Origin: DTU078 sp002397345
GTDB lineage: Bacteria; Bacillota; Clostridia; Oscillospirales; CAG-272
NCBI GenBank assembly: GCA_937875545.1
Contig: CALLYE010000166.1
Location: forward strand, 1-18,538
Length of the DNA: 18,538 bases
Reading direction: 5' to 3'
Part shown: piece by piece, positions 1 to 7,767 of the stretch
How the letters are laid out: the number at the start of each line of letters is the position of its first letter
How positions within the stretch are numbered: position 1 is the stretch's first letter
The notes under the pieces: generated by a model
The model's input: the letters and a program-made list of their open reading frames with translations, nothing else
Told to the model about the DNA's origin: nothing
The model's database searches: none
Made by a program: the position numbers and the translations under genes

Positions 1-80
1 TATCTCTCAATAGCGTTTGTACTTGTCTTTCGTTGTTCAATTTTCAATGACCGGACTTGCTTGTCGCTTGCTGCGAAAGC
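1..80 (-). other. Probable leader of an rRNA or tRNA operon outside the window
   Basis: Read on the minus strand, the region after the leftward promoter has no ORF. It carries a small imperfect hairpin (GCTTTCGC against GCGACAAGC, about 59-80). It then has the phrase TTGAAAATTGAACAACGAA near positions 33-51, which resembles the TTGAAAACTGAACAA phrases common in Firmicute rRNA leaders and spacers. The family resemblance is recalled knowledge. No mature rRNA or tRNA sequence is inside the window, so the assignment is tentative. Confidence 0.4.
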
Positions 81-86
81 TTAACT

Positions 87-115
87 ATTATATCACCGGT
101 TATGCGTTTTGTCAA
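87..115 (-). promoter_or_regulatory. Consensus SigA promoter firing leftward
   Basis: On the minus strand a perfect -35 hexamer TTGACA (110-115) and a perfect -10 hexamer TATAAT (87-92) are separated by exactly 17 bases. Transcription would start near position 80 and run out of the left edge. A promoter this close to consensus is typical of stable-RNA operons. The sequence shows the promoter; the identity of the transcribed genes is inferred. Confidence 0.75.
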
Positions 116-132
116 CAACAAATTCGCTCAAA

Positions 133-176
133 TTGCAATATTGTGAAAATCCCACAATAACACGCTTGTATTGCAA
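133..176. repeat. Nested inverted repeats between two divergent promoters
   Basis: TTGCAATA (133-140) pairs with TATTGCAA (169-176). Inside it TATTGTG (139-145) pairs with CACAATA (153-159) around a 7-base spacer. The region lies between the leftward promoter at 87-115 and the rightward promoter at 269-297, so it could be an operator or an RNA hairpin. The rest of 116-268 is AT-rich with no ORF or other motif that I recognise. Confidence 0.4.
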
Positions 177-268
177 AGCACAATGAAGCATCATAGACAA
201 TTACTTCACTTTTACAAAACAATAAAATTTGGTATTTAAAATATTAGCTTCAATATATAATATACAGC

Positions 269-297
269 TTGTAAATCTTATCCGTTCATGCTATAAT
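269..297 (+). promoter_or_regulatory. SigA promoter for the lipoprotein hydrolase gene
   Basis: The -35 element is TTGTAA (269-274). A 17-base spacer follows, then TATAAT (292-297) preceded by TGC, which gives an extended -10. Transcription would start near 304, leaving a leader of about 30 bases before the TTG start at 336. Confidence 0.7.
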
Positions 298-335
298 GTT
301 AACACATTTAAGCAAAACAAAAGGGAGAAATAAGA

Positions 336-3300
336 TTGAAAAACAAGTTCACCACAATTGCGACAGCGTTTCTAATGCTTATAATCCTCACAATAACTAC
401 AGCGTGCAGCAAATATGGGGGAGGAGCGGATATTACAGCCGGCGGGTCTGGTCTTGACTTCGCCAAATTCACCATTATACGCGGCGATAATTCGGGCGAA
501 GCTGATATAGCTGCTGTCAAGAGTATTCGGAGCGCGATAAAAGACGCGATAGAGACCACCGTCAACATCGCCACCGACTGGGACGGCAAGGAAGACAACA
601 GTTCGCGTTATGAAATTTTAATCGGCGATACCAACCGCGCCCAAACGCGCGCGGTTATGGCTGAGCTGGGCGAAAACGATTTCGCCATCACCTTCGACGG
701 TGTAAAAATCGCCGTCGCGGGCGGAAGCAACTACGCGCTCGACTGCGCGGTCGATTATTTTATTAAAAATTATGTGGGAGATGCGGGCAAACCGCTTGCA
801 GACAACATGAAGCTTAAACTTACCACCGCAGAAGCCGGTTATGCCGATGCAAATGCGAAAAAAATCGCGATTTTAAAAGACGGCGACGGTCCGGCATATT
901 CAAATTCTGTAATAATGGCGCTGAAGGGTGCGGGTTATATTGTAAATACCTACGATTTCAACACCGCTCCGGCTAAGGTTTTCGACGCGTCGCAAGCCGA
1001 TCTTGCCGTGATCTGCGGCGCGTCAAAGGTACCGACGGGGACACTATCCGCAATCGACGCTTATATGAATCACGGCGGAAAGCTGCTGGCGCTGGGCGGC
1101 CCGGTATTCGATGAAATTCTGTATAAAAACGGCGACAAGTGGATGACGCAAACAGAATATATCGCCGATTATGCGACCAAAGTCACGGGCAAGGCGCCGC
1201 TTATCGACTTTACCGCCAAAAACGCCGTTAAAAAGCTGACACGCAGCACAAACGACAGTTCGTTTAAACATGAAAAGGAGCTTGGCGACTTCGGGCGGAA
1301 CAATGAATATTCGTTAAAAGTTTTTGTGGAAAACCTTACAGGCTGGGATCTTTTCAATTCGCCGTGCAAGGTGCCGGCTGATAACGACGCCATCGCGTTT
1401 TGGGCGAAGGGCGACCCGGCGACACAAAGTCTTTACATTGAGTTTTCCGAAAAAGACGGCAGCCGCTGGTACGCCACAGCCGCGCTGACAACAGAATGGA
1501 CATACTACGTTATCCCCGAATCGAAGTTTATCATATGGGACAGCCCGAAACGCGCGGGAACAAAATTTGACCTGTCAAACGTCGCTTCATGCGGCGCGGG
1601 CTTCGCTATGTCAGGACAAGTGATTCCCTCCGGCGCGCACACGTTCTATCTCGACGATTTTTCAACCATACATAATACGCTTACCGAGCTGACCGCCGAC
1701 GCGGACGTGATAATCGACGGCATCTCGCCGTCCTATGAGCTTTATCCCATCACAAACGCCGCCGCGGTAAAAGCGCACGACAACCAGATTTTCGTCCCCG
1801 ACGCTGATTATGTACTGCCGCAGACGCTGTTCTCCTGCAGCCCCGGTCGACAGGCGATAGGGTATAACACCGACAGAGTCAGCCGTTTCATCCCACTGCT
1901 CGAGGTTACGGATAAAAAGGGCATGCACTCCGGCTATCTGGCGTGGATATACCGGTTTACCAGCACGACAAATATAAACGGCGCGCGCGAGGGCAGCGCC
2001 GCGGGCGTAATAGCAACAGACGATCCGGCGTTTTACAATGAAGCGGGGCTGTCTGTCGTGACCGGCGCTGTAAAAGCGCTGCTTGCCGAAACCTATATCG
2101 TCGAGGGCGGCACCGACGAATTTATTTACATTTCTCCCGATAAACCTGCTATTAATTACGGTGTCAAAGCCGCCGTTTCCGATGAAAAAAATACCGAGCT
2201 GCGCGTGACGCTATGTTCGGGCGTAAGCGAGGTAGCTAAGTTTTCTGTACCCGCCGTAAACGCTAAAGATAATAATACATACCGCAAATCCGGTTATTAC
2301 GACGCGTCGGCGAAACTTGATTCAAGCAAAAACACTGACGATCCTGTAACAGCTATAGCGGAAATTTATGTGGGCGGCACTTGTGTCGACCGTATAGAAC
2401 ACACCATCACCCTCTGGTCGCCGACGCCCGAGTCGGAACGGAAATATATTTATACCGAAAACAACACCTTCATGCGGGACGGCAAGATATTAAATCTGTT
2501 TGGAGTTAACTACATGCCCTCCTACGGCATAGCGGAGCCGAACGGTTCGCTGTTTGAATATTATGTCTCCGCCGAAAGTTATGACCCGACGGTTGTGTAT
2601 AACGACCTTCGCCGCATAAAAGATTTAGGTATGAACGCCGTTTCGGTGTTTGTTTATTATGATACAATACGTAATTCCAACAACATCCTGCACCTGATAA
2701 ACCTGTGCGACGAGCTGGGTTTATATGTAGACCTTTCGATCCGCCCCAATGCTTATCCTATGAATTTCAATGCCGACGAGGTCAAAACGCTGATCGAAAA
2801 GTGCCGCTTCCCTGAAATTGACAACATTGTCGCGTATGATATAGCGTGGGAACCGCTCATCGGCGCGTATGACAAGCTGCGCGTAAACTGGAATTCCGCG
2901 TGGACAGATTGGATAAAAGGGCAATACGGCTCGGTTGACGCCGCTGTCGCGGCATGGAAATGCGGCGACGTCAAGCGCGACGGCGCGGGCAATATAATCG
3001 TTGACGATAACATGCTGGACGGAAAAGCGGGCGCGAAATACGATTTGCTTGTCGCCGCTTACCGCCGTTTTGCAGACGATTATGTCGCCTCTGTATTCGC
3101 TGAAAAAACCGAATTTATACGCGAGCTTGATCCGAACCATCTCGTTTCTTTCCGCATGACTAACGCCGGCAGCGCCGTATCTGCGGAATGGAGCGGATAT
3201 GACTACCAGTCGCTGGCGTCGTCGCTCGATTTCATGTCGCCGGAGGCGTATGCGCTGCGCTCCAGCAGCGAGTCCTGCCTGCAGCTCATATTTGCATCCG

Positions 3301-4121
3301 CTTACGCGCGCTATACGAAGCCCGGCGCGCCCGTTGCGCTGAAAGAATACGGCAAGCACGTCTGGACCGGCTCGAACTTCACAGATAACACACTGTATCT
3401 GAAAGAGCAGGCGGATTATTACAGGTTCGTACTGGATAAGGCGTATTCCGGATATGTGTCGGCGCTCTACTGCTGGTTTTTTCCGGGCGGATTCCGCGTC
3501 GGCGAAAATTCCGACTACGGTATATTCAACGCCGACGGCAGCGACCGTCCGGTGACCGGGCTCCTGCGCGAATACGGACAGAAATTCCTGTCGCAAGGCG
3601 GTTTTGACGGCGATAAAACGGTCATAACAATCGAGCGCGCCGATTATCCCGCCGGTATCACAGGCATGTTCAATAAAATCAAGGATCAGCTTGATACAGC
3701 GGTGAACGCCGGAAAACAGGTTATATTAGTTGATGACAACGGCAGGGAGGGCGTTTGCGCCGACGAAGTCGACGACATCGCGGTCGGCGGGTATTCGCTT
3801 GCCACCGGTGAACGCGCGCCGCTTGCATATGTGAACGGTCAGGTCATGCGCGCCGATCTCGAAGGCGGCGTGCGCGTGTACAGCGGCGATAAACTGCCTG
3901 CGGGCGGAACACTTGTCCTCAAAGTAAAAAACACCGGACACTCGACATGGCGCGCGGGCACTGTGCATGTGTATTCCGAGGGCGGAGTCACGTTTGACGC
4001 GGCAATAAACGAAGATGTGCCGTATCTCGGCACCGCGACCATAACCGTGAAATACACGGGCAGCGGCGCCGCCGCGATCCGCTTCGCCGTAAACGGGCGC
4101 GCGTTCGGGTATGCGTTTTAA
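336..4121 (+). CDS. Large lipoprotein with glycoside-hydrolase-like TIM barrel
   Basis: 1261 residues, starting at TTG (336) behind an AAGGGAGAA ribosome binding site at 321-329. The N-terminus is a lipoprotein signal ending at ITTAC with the lipidated Cys24, so the protein should sit outside on the membrane. Residues about 30-150 (YEILIGDTNR at 92) resemble the alpha/beta N-terminal domains found in secreted glycosidases. Residues 175-260 look like a ThuA/amidotransferase-like fold. Residues 300-440 look like a beta-rich carbohydrate-binding module. Residues about 713-1090 form a GH5/GH42-like barrel, with E839 in DIAWEP (acid/base candidate) and E1004 in ALKEYGKH (nucleophile candidate). 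The C-terminus is Ig-like, with an NTGHSTW phrase. It probably acts on a polysaccharide or glycan; the substrate is unknown. It is monocistronic, between its own promoter and a terminator hairpin. The exact GH family is uncertain. Confidence 0.8.
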   Translation: MKNKFTTIATAFLMLIILTITTACSKYGGGADITAGGSGLDFAKFTIIRGDNSGEADIAAVKSIRSAIKDAIETTVNIATDWDGKEDNSSRYEILIGDTNRAQTRAVMAELGENDFAITFDGVKIAVAGGSNYALDCAVDYFIKNYVGDAGKPLADNMKLKLTTAEAGYADANAKKIAILKDGDGPAYSNSVIMALKGAGYIVNTYDFNTAPAKVFDASQADLAVICGASKVPTGTLSAIDAYMNHGGKLLALGGPVFDEILYKNGDKWMTQTEYIADYATKVTGKAPLIDFTAKNAVKKLTRSTNDSSFKHEKELGDFGRNNEYSLKVFVENLTGWDLFNSPCKVPADNDAIAFWAKGDPATQSLYIEFSEKDGSRWYATAALTTEWTYYVIPESKFIIWDSPKRAGTKFDLSNVASCGAGFAMSGQVIPSGAHTFYLDDFSTIHNTLTELTADADVIIDGISPSYELYPITNAAAVKAHDNQIFVPDADYVLPQTLFSCSPGRQAIGYNTDRVSRFIPLLEVTDKKGMHSGYLAWIYRFTSTTNINGAREGSAAGVIATDDPAFYNEAGLSVVTGAVKALLAETYIVEGGTDEFIYISPDKPAINYGVKAAVSDEKNTELRVTLCSGVSEVAKFSVPAVNAKDNNTYRKSGYYDASAKLDSSKNTDDPVTAIAEIYVGGTCVDRIEHTITLWSPTPESERKYIYTENNTFMRDGKILNLFGVNYMPSYGIAEPNGSLFEYYVSAESYDPTVVYNDLRRIKDLGMNAVSVFVYYDTIRNSNNILHLINLCDELGLYVDLSIRPNAYPMNFNADEVKTLIEKCRFPEIDNIVAYDIAWEPLIGAYDKLRVNWNSAWTDWIKGQYGSVDAAVAAWKCGDVKRDGAGNIIVDDNMLDGKAGAKYDLLVAAYRRFADDYVASVFAEKTEFIRELDPNHLVSFRMTNAGSAVSAEWSGYDYQSLASSLDFMSPEAYALRSSSESCLQLIFASAYARYTKPGAPVALKEYGKHVWTGSNFTDNTLYLKEQADYYRFVLDKAYSGYVSALYCWFFPGGFRVGENSDYGIFNADGSDRPVTGLLREYGQKFLSQGGFDGDKTVITIERADYPAGITGMFNKIKDQLDTAVNAGKQVILVDDNGREGVCADEVDDIAVGGYSLATGERAPLAYVNGQVMRADLEGGVRVYSGDKLPAGGTLVLKVKNTGHSTWRAGTVHVYSEGGVTFDAAINEDVPYLGTATITVKYTGSGAAAIRFAVNGRAFGYAF

Positions 4122-4139
4122 TAGAATATTAAATAGGCA

Positions 4140-4160
4140 GGGCGGGGCTTGACCCCGCCC
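4140..4160 (+). terminator. GC-rich hairpin after the lipoprotein gene
   Basis: GGGCGGGG (4140-4147) pairs perfectly with CCCCGCCC (4153-4160) around the loop CTTGA, 19 bases after the stop codon. The tail is only moderately T-rich (CTATTTGTCT), so termination efficiency is uncertain. Confidence 0.6.
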
Positions 4161-4241
4161 CTATTTGTCTATAAATTTTTATTAACTTCAAATCCAAATG
4201 CCAAATCCGCACCACTTTATAGATGAAGGGAGGGGTTGAGC

Positions 4242-4307
4242 GTGTCACTTATCAACGGATACTGCGAAAATTACCTCGAGAAGATATTTTATTACAGCCT
4301 GCGATAG
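4242..4307 (+). pseudogene. N-terminal stub of a sigma-70 family factor
   Basis: A GTG start at 4242 follows a strong GAAGGGAGGGG site (4225-4235). Only 21 residues are encoded before TAG at 4305: VSLINGYCENYLEKIFYYSL plus Arg. The phrase YCENYLEKIFYYSLR matches what I know of the first helix of region 2 in clostridial ECF-like sigma factors, which normally continues with KTG and an AEDLTQD-type segment. No such continuation appears downstream in any frame that I can see; a hairpin follows 10 bases later. This is either a decayed gene remnant or a very short peptide with an intact start. Assignment rests on motif recall. Confidence 0.45.
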
Positions 4308-4316
4308 CATAACAAA

Positions 4317-4342
4317 AGCGGGGCGTATTACTGCGTCCCGCT
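4317..4342 (-). terminator. Terminator of the leftward membrane-protein unit
   Basis: On the minus strand AGCGGGACG pairs with CGCCCCGCT (one G-U pair) around an 8-base loop and is followed by TTTGTTATG. The T-rich tail on the minus strand makes this the likely terminator of the transcript from the promoter at 5390-5418. It could also act on rightward transcripts. Confidence 0.65.
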
Positions 4343-4359
4343 CTTAATATTTAAAATTG

Positions 4360-4482
4360 CTATTCATAAAGCCACTCTGTATATTTACCACGCTCACCGA
4401 CTTTACCGGTGACTCTGAGCCATTTATTTGTTCTGATAATGGTTGTTGCGTTTATATTACCTAAATGGATATAAAAACGCAT
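4360..4482 (-). CDS. Tiny 40-residue ORF, possible gene remnant
   Basis: ATG at 4482 to TAG at 4360 encodes 40 residues, beginning MRFYIHLGNINATT and ending GKYTEWLYE. It lies 22 bases after the stop of the membrane-protein gene and just before the shared terminator, so it would be on the same mRNA. A GGGAA stretch about 7 bases upstream of ATG could serve as a weak ribosome binding site. The composition (W, Y, charged residues, KWLRVTGKVGERGKY) looks protein-like, perhaps the end of a small beta-barrel (SH3-like) domain. I do not recognise a family. It may be non-coding or a decayed fragment. Confidence 0.25.
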   Translation of the reverse strand: MRFYIHLGNINATTIIRTNKWLRVTGKVGERGKYTEWLYE

Positions 4483-4504
4483 ACATCATTTCCCGGGAAA
4501 TAAT

Positions 4505-5359
4505 TTATTCCCTCGCGCGTATCACACCCACGAGCCGCGCGGCTATATACATTGCCATGCACAGCTTTGCCGCGTCGTAAATGGTGTCAACCGAGAGGTC
4601 CATTTTCATTAACAGTATCATTATAAACGTCGGCAGCGAGGACGCGGCGATAAGCAGCAGGGTAATCATGCCGAACGCAAGATATAACAGCGGTTTTGCG
4701 CGCCCGATAAGATAGCGCAGCTCCATGAGAAAAAACAGCATTACGGCGATAAGCGCCGCCTGCTCTAATATACGCAGCGGGTTGTTGAACGTTGTGCTCG
4801 CGTCAAAATATACACACATCAGGTGCGCGGCTGCCCACAGCACAGGGAAAAATCCGAGCGCCGCGGTCGAGCGCTGGTACGGGTCGCGCCGCAGCGCCAT
4901 CACTATAAAATAGAGCGCCGAAGGAAGCGCGAACGCGAGCAGACAAACCTCCAGCCCCGTCGCCAGCGCCGATTTCCAGCCCTCGAACATCATTTTATAC
5001 TTCAGTCCGAGCATGAGCTGCATGACGACAGTTCCGATCATCGCGAAGCCCGTCAGCGCGGAGATGAAGGTCAGCCCTCTGCCCACAGGCGGCAGCGCGT
5101 CGGACATTTTATATTTACGTCCGGTTAAAATGAGCGTGAGCAGCACCGCCGTCGCGGCGACAAGCAGTGCGGCGAGCACAGTCGGCAGCGACGAGCCGCT
5201 TTTATACAACCCGAGCGTGAAATCATAATCTGTGAGCAGCAGATAAAGTTGCAGTCCGGCTGCGGCGAGCGCGGCGGCAACGGTAAATATCAAATATGCG
5301 CCAAACATTCCGGCGCGTTTTTTTTGTATCGGCGCTCCAACCGGTGTGGAATCAATCAT
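4505..5359 (-). CDS. Polytopic membrane protein, function unknown
   Basis: 284 residues, ATG at 5359 with an AGAGGA ribosome binding site 8-9 bases upstream on the minus strand. Hydrophobic segments at about 18-42, 58-80, 96-119, 132-156, 167-185, 197-215 and 225-251 predict seven membrane helices. The N-terminus is short and basic (QKKRAG), and the C-terminal tail is amphipathic and ends in RARE. I see no catalytic motif and no known family signature. It is transcribed alone (with the tiny ORF at 4360) from the promoter at 5390-5418, divergently from the oxidoreductase unit. The divergence gives no firm functional link. Real as a gene; product unknown. Confidence 0.75.
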   Translation of the reverse strand: MIDSTPVGAPIQKKRAGMFGAYLIFTVAAALAAAGLQLYLLLTDYDFTLGLYKSGSSLPTVLAALLVAATAVLLTLILTGRKYKMSDALPPVGRGLTFISALTGFAMIGTVVMQLMLGLKYKMMFEGWKSALATGLEVCLLAFALPSALYFIVMALRRDPYQRSTAALGFFPVLWAAAHLMCVYFDASTTFNNPLRILEQAALIAVMLFFLMELRYLIGRAKPLLYLAFGMITLLLIAASSLPTFIMILLMKMDLSVDTIYDAAKLCMAMYIAARLVGVIRARE

Positions 5360-5389
5360 ACATGTCCTCTTTTATAAGCGTTATTCCAT

Positions 5390-5418
5390 ATTATACCCCC
5401 ACTCGCGATTTAATTCAA
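5390..5418 (-). promoter_or_regulatory. SigA promoter for the membrane-protein gene
   Basis: On the minus strand TTGAAT (5413-5418), a 17-base spacer and TATAAT (5390-5395) lie about 30 bases upstream of the ATG. It is back to back with the rightward promoter at 5438-5466, the two -35 boxes being 19 bases apart. Confidence 0.7.
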
Positions 5419-5437
5419 TAGATATAATATAAAATCA

Positions 5438-5466
5438 TTGCATTTTTTAGCCGTGTAATGTATAAT
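5438..5466 (+). promoter_or_regulatory. SigA promoter for the oxidoreductase unit
   Basis: TTGCAT (5438-5443), a 17-base spacer and TATAAT (5461-5466). The transcript would start near 5473. That excludes an in-frame ATG at 5469 as the translation start and supports ATG 5502. Confidence 0.7.
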
Positions 5467-5501
5467 TAATGGTAAGTTATTTTTTAGTGGAGGGACATAA
5501 T

Positions 5502-6554
5502 ATGGTTAAGGCAGGAATCCTCGGTTTTGCTCACGGACACGTGATGGCATATGGCGGCAGATGGCGCGATATGCCCGAGCTTGGAGTAAAAATCACCGCC
5601 GGCTGGGATCATGACCGCAGCCGAGCGGAAGAATCTTGCGCCGCGCTGGGCGGTGCAGCCGTAATGGACAGCGCCGAAGCGCTGGTACAAAGCGATGTTG
5701 ACGCTGTTGTAATTTCTTCGGAAACATTATACCATCCGGAGCTCTGCGAGCTTGCGGCTGCCGCGGGCAAGGCGATAATCTGCTATAAACCGCTGGCGCT
5801 TACCCTCTCCGCCGCCGACAGAATCGCCGCCGCGGTGGAAAAATACGGAGTGCCCTTCACACTCGGCTACCAAATGCGGGTCGATCCGCAGAATATAAAA
5901 ATAAAAGAGCTTATCACAAGCGGTCAGATCGGCGATATATACGCCTACCGCCGCCGTCACGGGCTGGCCACGCATCTTTGGACGGGTTTTGAGAACACCT
6001 GGCACAACGACCCCGCGCTCAACCGCGACATCTTCGCCGACGACAGCGCGCACCCGATCGATATGCTGAACTGGCTTTTCGGCGTGCCCGAAACTGTCAT
6101 GGCGGAGCTGTCCACAATGAATAGTCCTAAAATACCGAACGATACCGGCGTTGCTCTGTTTAAATATAAAAACGGCTTAATTGCAGAAATCTCGTCCTAC
6201 TTCGCCTGCTCCGCCGCCGAGATCACCACCGAGGTATACGGTTCGCGCGGCGCGGTGCAGCAGTATTTCGGCGACGGGCCCTCCACCCGCCTGCCGCACG
6301 GTACAGAGGGACTGAAATATTTTATCGAGGGCAACGCGGACTGGACGCTCTCGGGCATACCCTCGCCCGCCGGACACGGCGAACGCATCGCGGCGCAGGC
6401 AGTACCCTTCGCGGAGTTTTTATCGGGCAAACGTCCGCCGATATGCTCTATAACCGAAGCGCGCGACTCGCTGAAAATGGCGCTTGCCTGCTATCTGTCG
6501 GCGCAGACCGGCGAGCGCGTCAAAATTGACGATAAAAGGCTGTATACAATATGA
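5502..6554 (+). CDS. Gfo/Idh/MocA family NAD(P)-dependent oxidoreductase
   Basis: 350 residues. I chose ATG 5502 because it follows a GTGGAGGGA ribosome binding site at 5487-5495; the upstream in-frame ATG at 5469 overlaps the expected transcription start. The N-terminal Rossmann fold begins AGILGFAHGH (residues 4-13). CYKPLA at 94-99 is the family's E-K-P signature, with Lys96 as the usual catalytic lysine and Tyr in place of Glu. HPID at 184-187 supplies the conserved His184 and Asp187 of the C-terminal alpha/beta domain. The family oxidises or reduces sugars, inositols and related compounds; the substrate here is unknown. Its last four bases overlap the next gene (ATGA), so the two are translationally coupled and likely act in one pathway. 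Confidence 0.88.
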   Translation: MVKAGILGFAHGHVMAYGGRWRDMPELGVKITAGWDHDRSRAEESCAALGGAAVMDSAEALVQSDVDAVVISSETLYHPELCELAAAAGKAIICYKPLALTLSAADRIAAAVEKYGVPFTLGYQMRVDPQNIKIKELITSGQIGDIYAYRRRHGLATHLWTGFENTWHNDPALNRDIFADDSAHPIDMLNWLFGVPETVMAELSTMNSPKIPNDTGVALFKYKNGLIAEISSYFACSAAEITTEVYGSRGAVQQYFGDGPSTRLPHGTEGLKYFIEGNADWTLSGIPSPAGHGERIAAQAVPFAEFLSGKRPPICSITEARDSLKMALACYLSAQTGERVKIDDKRLYTI

Positions 6555-7711
6555 AGCGGAATGACGACGGTTATAAAGGCTATATACTGCCCGACGGCGA
6601 GCGCGACTGGTGGAAACTGCACGAGGACGTCTGCTTCGGGCGCGCGGGCGGGCGTGTCATCTGGCAACCGCGCATCCTTTGCTGGCTGACCGACCGCATG
6701 TTCGCCGACGGCAAGCTGCCCGGCGAATACGAGGGGCTGACACAGCCGCAGATATATCGCAAGCTGGGCTGCTCGAACCGCGTTTACGACTACAACGGCT
6801 GTTATAACGAATACCGCGATCCGTCCGACAACGTGTCTGGCGGCGGTCATTGGCTTGACTCCGATACTTACGAACATTATATAGACACCCCGCTGGGCAG
6901 GGTCAACATGGTGCTGAGAAAATCGCCCAACTCCTGGGCTATGCGCACCATCAAGCGCTGGATAACCTGCGAGAACGATCTCAAGGTATGGATATACCTT
7001 GAGGAAACCGCCAAATGGCGCTGGAACGGCGCGCACTTCGACGCGACGAAAGCAGAATGGGGCAGGCTGGGCGCGCCCTGCATCTTCATGCCGCGCGTGT
7101 CAATCCAGCGTTTATACATCGATCTCATGGGCGTGGAGGAAACAATCTACGCGCTTCAGGATTATCCCGACACTATCGAAGAATATTTCAAGGCACTGCG
7201 CGGCAGCCATATGCGTATGATAGAAGTAATAAACAATTCGCCGATAAATATCATCAACTTCGGCGACAACCTCCACTCGGGCACGCTTCCCCCCGCGTTG
7301 TTCCGCAAATATGTGCTGGGCGATTATAATATGCGCTGCGAAGCGCTCCACCGCGCGGGTAAATTTGTATATTCGCACTACGACGGCGATAACCGCGGAC
7401 TGCAGGAGATGTATCACGAAACAGGGCTTGACGGCATCGAAGCGATAACCCCTAAACCGCAGGGCGACGTGACGCTCAATGAAATGAAAAAATATCTGGG
7501 CGACATGTACCTCATCGACGGCATTCCGGCGATCTATTTTGACGAGGAATTCCCGATCGAAACGCTGGAGGACTGCGTTAAACGTCTGCTGGAGCTGTTT
7601 GCGCCCCGGCTGGTGCTGGGCATCTCCGACGAAATCTCCTCTACCGGAGATATAGAACGCATAAAACGCGTCGGTGAATTGGTGGACGAATATAACACGA
7701 AAATTATATAA
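6551..7711 (+). CDS. Uroporphyrinogen decarboxylase (URO-D) family protein
   Basis: 386 residues, starting in the ATGA overlap with the oxidoreductase gene. The C-terminal two thirds show URO-D/MtaA-type barrel features: GVEETIYALQDYPDTIEEYF near 196-215, INFGDNLHSG, then FVYSHYDGDNRGL (His276, Asp278), EAITPKPQGDV, and a C-terminal APRLVLGISDEISSTGDIERIK. Corrinoid methyltransferases of this family use a zinc-binding H-x-C motif. Here the equivalent position reads H-Y-D, so a standard zinc-thiol methyltransferase is unlikely, and heme synthesis is not implied by the context. Coupling to a Gfo/Idh enzyme suggests catabolism of a sugar-like or methylated compound, as inference. Several clostridial URO-D paralogues of this kind have no known function. 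Confidence 0.78.
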   Translation: MKRNDDGYKGYILPDGERDWWKLHEDVCFGRAGGRVIWQPRILCWLTDRMFADGKLPGEYEGLTQPQIYRKLGCSNRVYDYNGCYNEYRDPSDNVSGGGHWLDSDTYEHYIDTPLGRVNMVLRKSPNSWAMRTIKRWITCENDLKVWIYLEETAKWRWNGAHFDATKAEWGRLGAPCIFMPRVSIQRLYIDLMGVEETIYALQDYPDTIEEYFKALRGSHMRMIEVINNSPINIINFGDNLHSGTLPPALFRKYVLGDYNMRCEALHRAGKFVYSHYDGDNRGLQEMYHETGLDGIEAITPKPQGDVTLNEMKKYLGDMYLIDGIPAIYFDEEFPIETLEDCVKRLLELFAPRLVLGISDEISSTGDIERIKRVGELVDEYNTKII

Positions 7712-7767
7712 TTTAATATCACACGTGAATTAAATAATTATTAAACACAGGAAACAAAATAATACAC

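Noticed and set aside
2721..3596. Long 291-codon open frame on the minus strand
   Set aside because: It lies wholly inside the lipoprotein hydrolase gene, has a low-complexity Arg/Val/Ala-rich translation typical of an antisense GC-rich frame, and no ribosome binding site.
5469..5501. Upstream in-frame ATG of the oxidoreductase
   Set aside because: It overlaps the expected transcription start of the 5438-5466 promoter and lacks a ribosome binding site, while ATG 5502 has a strong one and begins at the Rossmann core.
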